Shown: piece after piece, positions 6,897 to 13,479 of the stretch
Position numbering within the stretch: the first letter of the stretch is position 1
Layout: every line of letters starts with the position of its first letter
Source: CAYXPG01 sp964564845
GTDB lineage: Bacteria > Planctomycetota > Phycisphaerae > Sedimentisphaerales > Anaerobacaceae
Direction: 5' to 3'
Assembly (NCBI GenBank): GCA_964564845.1
Contig: CAZMCN010000049.1
Span: 1-14,148 of the forward strand
Length of the DNA stretch: 14,148 nucleotides
Translations under genes and position numbers: made by a program
Notes under the pieces: generated by a model
Seen by the model: the letters and a program-made list of their open reading frames with translations, nothing else
What the model was told of the DNA's origin: nothing
Databases searched by the model: none

Positions 6897-7286
6897 ATGG
6901 CCTGGAGCGTTGGAGAGAAAAAGGTCGAGCCGAAAAGAACCGGCCCAGGTAAAGTCGTTGAGATGCGACCGTCAGAGAAGAATTCGTCCGAGGAAGCAGC
7001 CAAGGAAAGTAAGGAAAGAAATCTGGCCGGCGGGATGGAATTATTAGAACTGGATTTTCTGCTGAGTGTCATTGAGAATACTAAAGGCAATGACAAGAAC
7101 GATGTTACAATGCGCAAATTGGGCTTTAATGAACTGATTCGCAGGGAACAAACCGATACGATAGACAGCAATGCACTTAAAGTGTATGCGATTGATAAAG
7201 GCAGCCTTTACGGCAAGGTCATCCAGTGCGAGGCAATGAGGGTGTTGACAGACAGAACTACGCAAGAGAGTAAAGGTGGTAACTGA
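6897..7286 (+). CDS. Protein of unknown function, soluble member of a tandem paralogue pair
   Basis: A 129-residue protein I do not recognise. Residues 1-38 are charged and probably disordered. Residues 39-121 align without gaps to residues 125-207 of the next gene's product, about 54 of 83 identical by hand count, with conserved blocks GMELLE, DKNDVxMRKLGFNEL, RREQ, ALKVYA and YGKxIQCEAM. The composition suggests a compact, mostly helical fold with one conserved Cys. There is no signal peptide or membrane segment, so it is probably cytoplasmic. The start is firm: TTGGAGGTG lies just upstream of the ATG. In the same frame, 51 bases upstream, the codons for ALPQV match the N-terminus of the second paralogue, which hints that this copy lost an N-terminal part after duplication. 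Confidence 0.72.
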   Translation: MAWSVGEKKVEPKRTGPGKVVEMRPSEKNSSEEAAKESKERNLAGGMELLELDFLLSVIENTKGNDKNDVTMRKLGFNELIRREQTDTIDSNALKVYAIDKGSLYGKVIQCEAMRVLTDRTTQESKGGN

Positions 7287-7374
7287 GTGCCTGAAATCTC
7301 GTGACCCGTGACTGGGCCCCCAAACACGAAATAATGCGTTCGGGGAACCCGCTCGAGCGACGACCTAAAGAATT

Positions 7375-8013
7375 ATGTATTATGCTTTGGGACAAATAGC
7401 TCTGCCACAGGTAATCCTTGCTGCCGGCAATAGTAATGAGGGAGACACCTTCTGGACGAATATACTCGTTCTGGCGATTTTAGCGGCTTTTCTGGGTATC
7501 GGCAGTCTAATCAGAACAAAAAGAGGAAGAAAGAAATATAAGGAGGAGGATTACTACTACGGCGGCCGAGACAGCAGTGGGTATGCTCAGCTGCACCGGC
7601 TCAATAAAGCCGTTAAAGGCCCGAAGGGTAATGGCCCGGGTATTCCCATAAAAACAATAAAATCAAAAGCCACCGTTGAAGAGCCTGTGTTCGATTTCGC
7701 CACCTGTGAAATAGTCAGTGAAACAAAAATAACAAGCGCTTTGGGCAAAGAGAGAGACTTGTCCAGCGGTATGGAATTATTGGAACAGGGTTTTCTGGTG
7801 AAGGTCGTCGAGGAAATTCAAGGCAGTGATAAGAATGATGTGATGATGCGCAAGCTTGGTTTTAATGAACTGCTTCGCAGAGAACAGCTAAGGGCGGCCA
7901 GCAGCGATGCCCTTAAGGTATATGCGCGAAATGAGGGTAATGTTTATGGCAAGGACATTCAGTGCGAGGCGATGAAAGAGCTGACGGAAAGGACTGCCCT
8001 TCGGTCAGGATGA
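7375..8013 (+). CDS. Membrane-anchored protein of unknown function, second member of the paralogue pair
   Basis: A 212-residue protein with the same C-terminal domain as the preceding gene (residues 125-207). Its N-terminus has a hydrophobic stretch (YALGQIALPQVILAAG, perhaps a signal) and a membrane helix at about 25-46 (TFWTNILVLAILAAFLGIGS) followed by the basic cluster RTKRGRKKYK, which predicts a cytoplasmic C-terminal domain. A glycine/lysine-rich linker (about 60-120) joins the two parts. The 88-base gap from the previous gene shows no clear promoter or terminator, so co-transcription is likely. The ATG at 7375 has only a weak Shine-Dalgarno (TAAAGA). I know no function for the domain; a membrane-bound and a soluble copy side by side suggests that they may interact or compete. 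The symporter gene follows after 49 bases. Confidence 0.72.
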   Translation: MYYALGQIALPQVILAAGNSNEGDTFWTNILVLAILAAFLGIGSLIRTKRGRKKYKEEDYYYGGRDSSGYAQLHRLNKAVKGPKGNGPGIPIKTIKSKATVEEPVFDFATCEIVSETKITSALGKERDLSSGMELLEQGFLVKVVEEIQGSDKNDVMMRKLGFNELLRREQLRAASSDALKVYARNEGNVYGKDIQCEAMKELTERTALRSG

Positions 8014-8062
8014 TTTCGTCTGGTTTCGAATAAGCTTCTTTGCCGGAGCAGGACGACAATTC

Positions 8063-9544
8063 ATGCCGGTTGGAATATTAGTTACATTTGTTGTTTATTT
8101 CGTATTCTTATTGGGGATTGGCTTTTACTTTTACCGCAGGAATGTGAGCATAGAGGATTATCTGTTAGGCGGTCGAGGTATGGGGGCGTGGGTGACGGCG
8201 CTTTCGGCGCAGGCAAGCGATATGAGCGGGTGGCTTTTGATGGGGCTGCCGGGCGCAATTTACTTAGGAGGAATGGGACACGCCTGGATAGCAATAGGAC
8301 TTTTTGTCGGTACGGTGCTGAACTGGAAGCTGGTATCGGGCCGATTGAGGATTTATACACAAAAAACCGGTACGATAACGCTGCCCTGCTTCTTTGAACA
8401 GCGGTTCGGCGACCCAACGGGGCTTTTGCGGACTGTTTCGGCCATTATCATTTTAATATTTTTCACGATATACGCATCAAGCGGACTGGTAGCGACGGGG
8501 AAGCTGTTTGAATCGACTTTCAACGTCAACTATAAAACGGCGGTAATCGTGGGAAGTACGATAATAATTGCGTACACTTTCTTAGGCGGTTTTTTAGCAG
8601 TGTGCTGGACGGATTTGTTTCAGGGGTCACTGATGGTCCTGGCTTTAATAATAGTACCGGTAGTTGCTTACCGTAAAGTTGGAGGGACAGAAGCGATAAG
8701 TGAAGCTATGGCGTCGAAAGGCATGCAAAAAAGTTTAATACCCCAGGGTGGTAAACTGCCGGCTTTGGCGATTATTTCCGCAATGGCGTGGGGACTGGGA
8801 TATTTTGGACAGCCGCATATCCTGGCGCGATTTATGAGTGCCAAGTCATTAGGGAAACTGGCTGAATCGATGGCCATAGCCATCATTTGGGTTTTTATTT
8901 CACTGGCCGGTGCGGTCACCGTCGGACTTATTGGAATAGGTATGTTCAAGAATTTAGCTGGCGGCGAAGAGGAAAAGGTCTTCATTTATATGATAAGTAA
9001 CCTGTTCAATCCGTGGGTAGGAGGGATTTTGCTTGCGGCGATTTTGTCGGCCATTATGTCAACGATAGATTCGCAGCTTCTGGTTTCCTCGTCGGCATTG
9101 ACGGAAGATTTTTATCAAATGGCGATAAAGAAAAACGCATCACAAAAAGAAATTATACTGGTGGGGAGAATCTGCGTAATCGTAATTTCAGTTGTAGCAC
9201 TGATTTTGGCTCTGCGTCCCAATGATACAATCCTTGGGATAGTAGCTTATGCGTGGGGCGGTTTTGGAGCGGCATTCGGGCCTTTGGTGATTTTTGCGCT
9301 GTTTTGGCGCAAAACAAGCTGGCAGGCGGCTCTGGCGGGAATGGTTACCGGCACTGTGGTATTGGTGGTATGGAAGCGGGTCGGGTTAAGCAGTGAGATG
9401 TATGAAATTGTTCCCGGCTTTATTGCCAATTGTCTGACAATTCTCTTTGTCAATATGGTGGTCGGGCAAAAAGATGAAAAAGTTTTGAAGGAATACGAGG
9501 AAGTTATCACACTGGTTAAAGAAAACAACAGCAGCAAAGTATAG
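8063..9544 (+). CDS. putP: Sodium/solute symporter, PutP-like (sodium/proline symporter, SSS family)
   Basis: Inner-membrane Na+-coupled transporter, most like the Na+/proline symporter PutP; 493 aa against about 500 for characterised PutP. The first membrane segment starts at residue 5. ALSAQASDMSGWLLMGLPG (residues 46-64) contains Asp53, equivalent to the Na+-site Asp of E. coli PutP, and the adjacent Ser. Later hallmarks are YTFLGGFLAVCWTDLFQG, AMAWGLGYFGQPHILARFM and LSAIMSTIDSQLLVSSSALTEDFY, which forms the Na2 site. The ATG has AGGA 9 bases upstream. Proline specificity rests on overall resemblance; other SSS members carry acetate, sugars or pantothenate. The gene ends inside an inverted repeat (9541-9613). 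Confidence 0.88.
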   Translation: MPVGILVTFVVYFVFLLGIGFYFYRRNVSIEDYLLGGRGMGAWVTALSAQASDMSGWLLMGLPGAIYLGGMGHAWIAIGLFVGTVLNWKLVSGRLRIYTQKTGTITLPCFFEQRFGDPTGLLRTVSAIIILIFFTIYASSGLVATGKLFESTFNVNYKTAVIVGSTIIIAYTFLGGFLAVCWTDLFQGSLMVLALIIVPVVAYRKVGGTEAISEAMASKGMQKSLIPQGGKLPALAIISAMAWGLGYFGQPHILARFMSAKSLGKLAESMAIAIIWVFISLAGAVTVGLIGIGMFKNLAGGEEEKVFIYMISNLFNPWVGGILLAAILSAIMSTIDSQLLVSSSALTEDFYQMAIKKNASQKEIILVGRICVIVISVVALILALRPNDTILGIVAYAWGGFGAAFGPLVIFALFWRKTSWQAALAGMVTGTVVLVVWKRVGLSSEMYEIVPGFIANCLTILFVNMVVGQKDEKVLKEYEEVITLVKENNSSKV

Positions 9545-9613
9545 CGTTTAGCGTACAGCGTATAGTATAGAATGCTAAACCCTATACGCTAAACGATTTG
9601 CGCTAAACGCTAT
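9541..9613. repeat. Nested inverted repeat built from GCGTTTAG/GCGTATAG units, possible bidirectional terminator
   Basis: ATAGCGTTTAGCG (9541-9553) pairs exactly with CGCTAAACGCTAT (9601-9613); inside it AGCGTATAG (9557-9565) pairs exactly with CTATACGCT (9582-9590). The 11-mer at 9545-9555 can also pair with 9585-9595, so several registers exist. It overlaps the putP stop codon (9542-9544) and lies in the convergent gap (9545-9675) before the ruvX 3' end. Its position suits a terminator for both genes, but there is no T-run right after the stem. The unit repetition suggests a dispersed repeat family. Confidence 0.6.
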
Positions 9614-9675
9614 TGAAAACCCCCGTTTCTTCTGCATTTTGATATGGAAAGTTTACAAAAGCTGTGGGCGGTTAT

Positions 9676-10086
9676 CTATTGTGATTTTTTTTGTTCGAGG
9701 AATGTCTCAAGGATTTGTGCGGCGGCAATGGCATCGAGCCGCTTTTTTTTCCTGCCCCGTGTAAAATCAGCGGGAGCTAATTTCTCCTCGGCGCCGAAGC
9801 TGCTCAGTCGCTCATCCTGAAAATGAACAGGTATGTTAATCCGCTCTTTTAACTGCTCGGCAAAGTCGAAAACGAGATTTGCCTGAAGGCCGACAGAGTC
9901 GTCCATATTCAATGGCAGCCCCAGAACAATCGCCTCGACATTTTCGGCTTGAATGATATCGAGAATCTTTTTGAGCATATTCTCCCTGCCCTGGATTACC
10001 GCCAGGGGTGAGGCGATTGTTTCGTCACGGTCACAGATTGCCAGGCCGGTGCGCTTAGTTCCATAATCTATTGCTAAATATCTCAT
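9676..10086 (-). CDS. ruvX: RuvX/YqgF family Holliday junction resolvase-like nuclease (pre-16S rRNA nuclease)
   Basis: RNase H-fold protein of 136 aa, the usual family length. YqgF in E. coli processes the 5' end of 16S rRNA, while relatives resolve Holliday junctions; both act in the cytoplasm on nucleic acid with two metals. Visible motifs: MRYLAIDYGTKRTGLA (Asp7), IVLGLPLNMDDSVG, FQDERLSS with the conserved Glu, and RLDAIAAAQIL with the last acidic residue. All acidic positions appear to be present. There is no clear Shine-Dalgarno before the ATG at 10086. It follows the guanylyltransferase gene by 32 bases and is probably the last gene of that operon; translational dependence on the upstream gene is possible. 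Confidence 0.92.
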   Translation of the reverse strand: MRYLAIDYGTKRTGLAICDRDETIASPLAVIQGRENMLKKILDIIQAENVEAIVLGLPLNMDDSVGLQANLVFDFAEQLKERINIPVHFQDERLSSFGAEEKLAPADFTRGRKKKRLDAIAAAQILETFLEQKKSQ

Positions 10087-10118
10087 TTTTCAAAACTTGG
10101 TGTTTTGCACCGTTTCTG

Positions 10119-11207
10119 TTATAGGAATTTTTCGCCGCCGTTTCGTTTTATAAGCTCAAGCAGCTCCTTTATCCTTTGGGTCTGGTCAAGATGGCATATA
10201 AGCGTAGCATCGGGGCTGTGGGCGACGACTATGTTTTTCAGGCCGATGGCGGCGATTAAATGCCCCTCGTCTTCGGTAATTATAATGCTGTCTTTACAGT
10301 CGAGAAGCTCACTTACACCGGCGACAACAACGTTATTGTCCCTGTCGGAACTGATAATATCAGCCAGTGCGGCAAAAGAGCCCATGTCAAACCAGCGGCA
10401 ATTTAATTTGATGGCATAAACATTGTCGGCCTTTTCCATAACGGCATAGTCAATACTGATTTTAGGTAATTTTACGAACCATTCCTCCAGTGATTGCATT
10501 TGATTTGGGCTGTCCCAGTCATCGTGAATTTTTTTAAGTGGCTCGGCTGCCTCGGGCAGAAACTTTTGCAGATTGGCCAGAATTGTTTTGGCCTTCCAGA
10601 CGAACATCCCTGAGTTCCAGAAGTATTGGCCGGAGGCAAGATAATCCTCTGCAGTCTTTTCGTCCGGCTTTTCCTTGAATGCCTCGACGGAGTAAACTTC
10701 GTTTTTGCAATGGGGACATTTGCGTGCATCGACGCATTTTATATAACCAAACTGTGTTGCAGGGAAGGTCGGCTGGATGCCGAAGGTAATCAAATCGTTT
10801 GGGTTTGTATTAACAAAGTGTAAAGCATCCTTGAGGGCCTGCTGCAGAACCTCGGCCGGCTCCATCAACTGGTCGGCGGTAACAACGGCCATTGTGGCCT
10901 CGGAGTCGTATTTTGTCAGGATTGTCGCAGCCAGGCCGATGGCGCCGACAGTATCGCGGACAGCCGGCTCGGCAATTATATTGCCGGAAGGCAATTCGGA
11001 GAGGTTTTCGCGGACAATGTCGATGTAATTTGCATTGGTGAGGATAATTATGTTTCTCGTATCAAAGATGGGCGACAATCGCTGAAAGCAGCGGCGAAGA
11101 AGCGTTTGGCCGTCAAGTAATTTCAGTACCTGTTTCGGACGCTTTTCGCGGCTGAGAGGCCATAATCGTCTGCCCCTGCCCCCTGCCATTACCACTGCGT
11201 AATCCAT
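10119..11207 (-). CDS. manC: Mannose-1-phosphate guanylyltransferase (GDP-mannose pyrophosphorylase)
   Basis: Converts mannose-1-phosphate and GTP to GDP-mannose and PPi in the cytoplasm, supplying mannose for polysaccharides and glycoconjugates. The nucleotide-binding signature MAGGRGRRLWPLSREKRPKQ is at residues 7-26, VVTADQ holds the metal-binding Asp near 112, FKEKPD (177-182) is the FVEKP motif, and FWNSGMFVWK and ISIDYAVMEKA are typical. At 362 aa it is the single-domain type without the C-terminal mannose-6-phosphate isomerase domain. The ATG at 11207 is preceded by GAAGGGG at good spacing; the frame stays open to 11258 but those residues are not family-like. An unusual CVDARKCPHC (Cys158, 164, 167) sits where related enzymes have a short acidic loop. 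It lies 47 bases after pgi, same strand, probably one operon. Confidence 0.9.
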   Translation of the reverse strand: MDYAVVMAGGRGRRLWPLSREKRPKQVLKLLDGQTLLRRCFQRLSPIFDTRNIIILTNANYIDIVRENLSELPSGNIIAEPAVRDTVGAIGLAATILTKYDSEATMAVVTADQLMEPAEVLQQALKDALHFVNTNPNDLITFGIQPTFPATQFGYIKCVDARKCPHCKNEVYSVEAFKEKPDEKTAEDYLASGQYFWNSGMFVWKAKTILANLQKFLPEAAEPLKKIHDDWDSPNQMQSLEEWFVKLPKISIDYAVMEKADNVYAIKLNCRWFDMGSFAALADIISSDRDNNVVVAGVSELLDCKDSIIITEDEGHLIAAIGLKNIVVAHSPDATLICHLDQTQRIKELLELIKRNGGEKFL

Positions 11208-11254
11208 TACCAACCCCTTCTCACATAGAAATAAATCGTACTTATGTAAGTTTA

Positions 11255-12664
11255 TCAAACAAGAAAGTCTGTGTCAACTTCGGTCAAAGTTTGAATCTGC
11301 TGTGCTAATTTTTTGTAGCCGGCACGTCCCATAAGGGCGAAAGTGGCTTCCTTGCCCAGTTCGACGGCAGGCTGGTTGTAAGTATTAATGCCAAATAAAG
11401 CACCAGCCAGAGAGGTCGTTACTTCATACAAATAGATAAACTGACCGATAGTATAAGCATTTACCCTGTCAAAAAGAACGGTAAGACAGGGTCGTTTGTC
11501 CGTCAAAAGTGCATATTCGGTGGCCTTTTTTTCGCTGTTAATCAATGTACTCAGAGCAAAGCCGGAAAGATAAGCCAGTTCCGCTGCGCAATCCGGGGCC
11601 GGGCCAATTTGGGGGTCATTGTCGAAGTTTTCAACCTGCAGAAAAGTGAACAATTTGTCGTTGGGCCCTTCGCGATATAACTGCACCTGGCTGTGCTGGT
11701 CGGTGGCTCCGAGGGCCTTGACGGGTGTCGGGCCGATGTGAACCACATTGGCGGCTAAATCCTTCGCCTTGCCGAGACTTTCAGCCCACAACTGGCGGTA
11801 CCAATCAGCCAAATCCTTAAGGGCGTAACTGTACGGCATCATTACCGAGATCGGCTTGCCGTGATTGTAAAAAAAGTAGTTTATTGCAGCATTGATTGCG
11901 GCAGGGTTTTTGTAAAAATCTTCGCAGCTTACTTTTGTGTCCATATCACGGGCCCCTTCCAGCAGCAAATCGATGTCGAGCCCGCACATAACAGCGCTGA
12001 AGAGCCCAACGGCACTTAAGACGCTAAAACGCCCACCAACACCGTCAGGGACTTCGAGAGACGGCAAATCAGCGTCTGTGGCAATTTGTCGCAGAGTGCC
12101 GCCCTTTGCGTCAGTGGTAGCAACTACCTGATTTTTCAGACCGTCAGGGCCAAGTCTTTCCAAAAGCATCTGGCGGATAATCAGAAACTGGCTGGCGGTC
12201 TCCGCTGTTCTGCCGGACTTGCTGATAACGTTAAAGACGGTCTTATCGAGCCTGTCGCCTGCCCAGGCCAGAAATGAGGCTAATTGTGGCGGGTCAACAT
12301 TGTCAAAAACAAAAAGGCGGGGGCCGCTTCGCTGAGCATCGTCAAGATTGTACATATATGGATTGAGCGCAGTCTGCAATGCGATGTTACCGAGGGCTGA
12401 GCCGCCAATGCCGAGAACAACGAGATTTTCACATCGTTCTCTTAGCTTTTCGGCCAAAAATTTGACCTTTCTGGAAATTTCGTCCGTGTAAGGCAGGTCT
12501 CTGTATGGTGTTTCACCTGCTTTGCGCTGCAGGTTCAGTTGAGAAATTAACGGTGCTGTCTTTTCGGCAAGGGCGCCCAATTGCTCAGTGGTAATCCCGT
12601 CGTCGCTGCCGATAATTTGGGCGGTAACATTTTTGTAGTAAAGTTTAATTTGCGATTCTGGCAC
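11255..12664 (-). CDS. pgi: Glucose-6-phosphate isomerase
   Basis: Interconverts glucose-6-phosphate and fructose-6-phosphate in glycolysis and gluconeogenesis. Two sugar-isomerase (SIS) domains are visible: LVVLGIGGSALGN (81-93) and SKSGRTAET (148-156), the phosphate-binding loop. GGRFSVLSAVGLF (210-222), QLWAESLGK with catalytic Glu295, GATDQHSQ with His324, and NTYNQPAVELGK follow. At 469 aa it is the shorter bacterial type (Bacillus-like) rather than the 550-aa E. coli type. It starts with GTG at 12664, preceded by TTAGGGA at good spacing. It heads the run pgi-manC-ruvX; fructose-6-phosphate is the precursor of mannose-6-phosphate, so pairing with the guanylyltransferase fits GDP-mannose supply. 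No manA or phosphomannomutase gene is in the window. Confidence 0.95.
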   Translation of the reverse strand: MPESQIKLYYKNVTAQIIGSDDGITTEQLGALAEKTAPLISQLNLQRKAGETPYRDLPYTDEISRKVKFLAEKLRERCENLVVLGIGGSALGNIALQTALNPYMYNLDDAQRSGPRLFVFDNVDPPQLASFLAWAGDRLDKTVFNVISKSGRTAETASQFLIIRQMLLERLGPDGLKNQVVATTDAKGGTLRQIATDADLPSLEVPDGVGGRFSVLSAVGLFSAVMCGLDIDLLLEGARDMDTKVSCEDFYKNPAAINAAINYFFYNHGKPISVMMPYSYALKDLADWYRQLWAESLGKAKDLAANVVHIGPTPVKALGATDQHSQVQLYREGPNDKLFTFLQVENFDNDPQIGPAPDCAAELAYLSGFALSTLINSEKKATEYALLTDKRPCLTVLFDRVNAYTIGQFIYLYEVTTSLAGALFGINTYNQPAVELGKEATFALMGRAGYKKLAQQIQTLTEVDTDFLV

Positions 12665-12683
12665 TGATATATTCCCTAATTGA

Positions 12684-12713
12684 GTTTAGACACGGATTTA
12701 CACAGATTAACAC
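12684..12713. repeat. Three degenerate 10-base tandem units upstream of pgi
   Basis: Three units, GTTTAGACAC, GGATTTACAC and AGATTAACAC, follow each other exactly. On the minus strand each starts with GTGT and the last two continue with AAATC or TAATC. Short stretches like this recur between genes in several bacterial groups as dispersed repeats. They lie just before the pgi ribosome-binding site, so they would be in or near its promoter. Confidence 0.4.
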
Positions 12714-12735
12714 TGTTTTTATTCTTGCTTTCCGC

Positions 12736-12825
12736 TCACCGGCCAGAAGACCTCGTCGCCGCTCCAAATCTGCTGCTGGAGAGGGGTACTAAGCCGTTTT
12801 TGCCTTTAAAGTCCTCATAAATCAT
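12736..12825 (-). CDS. Possible tiny reading frame coupled to the upstream hypothetical gene
   Basis: An ATG overlaps the TGA of the upstream hypothetical gene (ATGA), with AGGA 6 bases before it, a classic coupling arrangement. The frame runs 29 codons (start MIYEDFKGKNGLVPL) to a TGA. After codon 12 the neighbouring frame looks far more protein-like (STPLQQQIWSGDEVFWPV, to a TAA at 12719-12721), so a one-base loss near 12790 may have cut a slightly longer small protein of about 35 residues. I recognise no family. The 157-base gap 12665-12821 otherwise holds only the tandem units above. Confidence 0.25.
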   Translation of the reverse strand: MIYEDFKGKNGLVPLSSSRFGAATRSSGR

Positions 12826-13439
12826 TTTCTTTCCTTGACTTCAAAACCGTCCCAGATACCCTTCCAGTCAAACTCTAATTTAATGGTTTCAGGATTAGCA
12901 CCATCTGCCGATACTTGAATTGTAAACAAAAACCTGCCTGTCTCTTTAAATAAGTCCAAATAACGGAAAGGCTTCGCCATAATTTGAGGGTCAAATTCTT
13001 CTGAAGTGTTTCTGGTTACGATAACATCAATATATTGATTTACACCTTTGCATATATCCAGTCCTCTCCACCTATCTTTTGATTGTCCTTGGCAGGACCA
13101 CGCTAACTGTATGCTATCGCAATAGACTGTTGGACTAAAGCAACCCTTTTCATCATATTTTTCTATGTTGATTAAGTATGCCCTGCAATCCTTTGCAATA
13201 ACCTTACGGGTATTAGTTACTTTTACTTTGATATAATGCGCGTCTGCTACTTTTTTCCCGCCGGAGGCCTCGTGAGTCTTCGAGATACAAGCTGGATTCT
13301 GTTTAAATTCGAGCTTTAATTCAGGTTTAAAGAAGAACCTCCTGACAGGCTCGGCAAATATAGCTATAACAAAGCCTGCGAAAAAACTTGAAAGGTTGGA
13401 TAAAATTTCCATTGCTGTTTTCTCACATTTATCAATCAT
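12822..13439 (-). CDS. Hypothetical membrane-anchored protein
   Basis: A 205-residue protein I cannot assign. An N-terminal membrane helix (about residues 14-29, LSNLSSFFAGFVIAIF) is followed by a basic/aromatic stretch (EPVRRFFFKPE) and then a beta-rich soluble domain with HYIKVKVTNTRKVIAKDCRAYLINIE and, near the end, RFLFTIQVSADG and KLEFDWKGIWDG. This layout, a short anchor then an immunoglobulin-like sheet domain, is common in uncharacterised bacterial proteins. The basic residues after the helix favour a cytoplasmic domain. Neither the ATG at 13439 nor that at 13412 has a strong Shine-Dalgarno; I keep the longer form. The gene is noticeably AT-rich (sampled 60-base lines 33-38% GC against 57% in a sampled pgi line), which suggests it arrived later than its neighbours. 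It begins 40 bases after the helicase gene. Confidence 0.65.
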   Translation of the reverse strand: MIDKCEKTAMEILSNLSSFFAGFVIAIFAEPVRRFFFKPELKLEFKQNPACISKTHEASGGKKVADAHYIKVKVTNTRKVIAKDCRAYLINIEKYDEKGCFSPTVYCDSIQLAWSCQGQSKDRWRGLDICKGVNQYIDVIVTRNTSEEFDPQIMAKPFRYLDLFKETGRFLFTIQVSADGANPETIKLEFDWKGIWDGFEVKERK

Positions 13440-13479
13440 TCTTTTGGTGTTGCACTTAATCTAACCGCACGTAATAGTT

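Noticed and set aside
7287..7374. Possible terminator or promoter between the two paralogue genes
   Set aside because: There are GC-rich patches but no stable stem followed by Ts and no good -35/-10 pair.
11208..11258. N-terminal extension of the guanylyltransferase overlapping the pgi stop
   Set aside because: The ATG at 11207 has a strong Shine-Dalgarno and begins right at the nucleotide-binding signature; the extra 17 residues are unlike the family.
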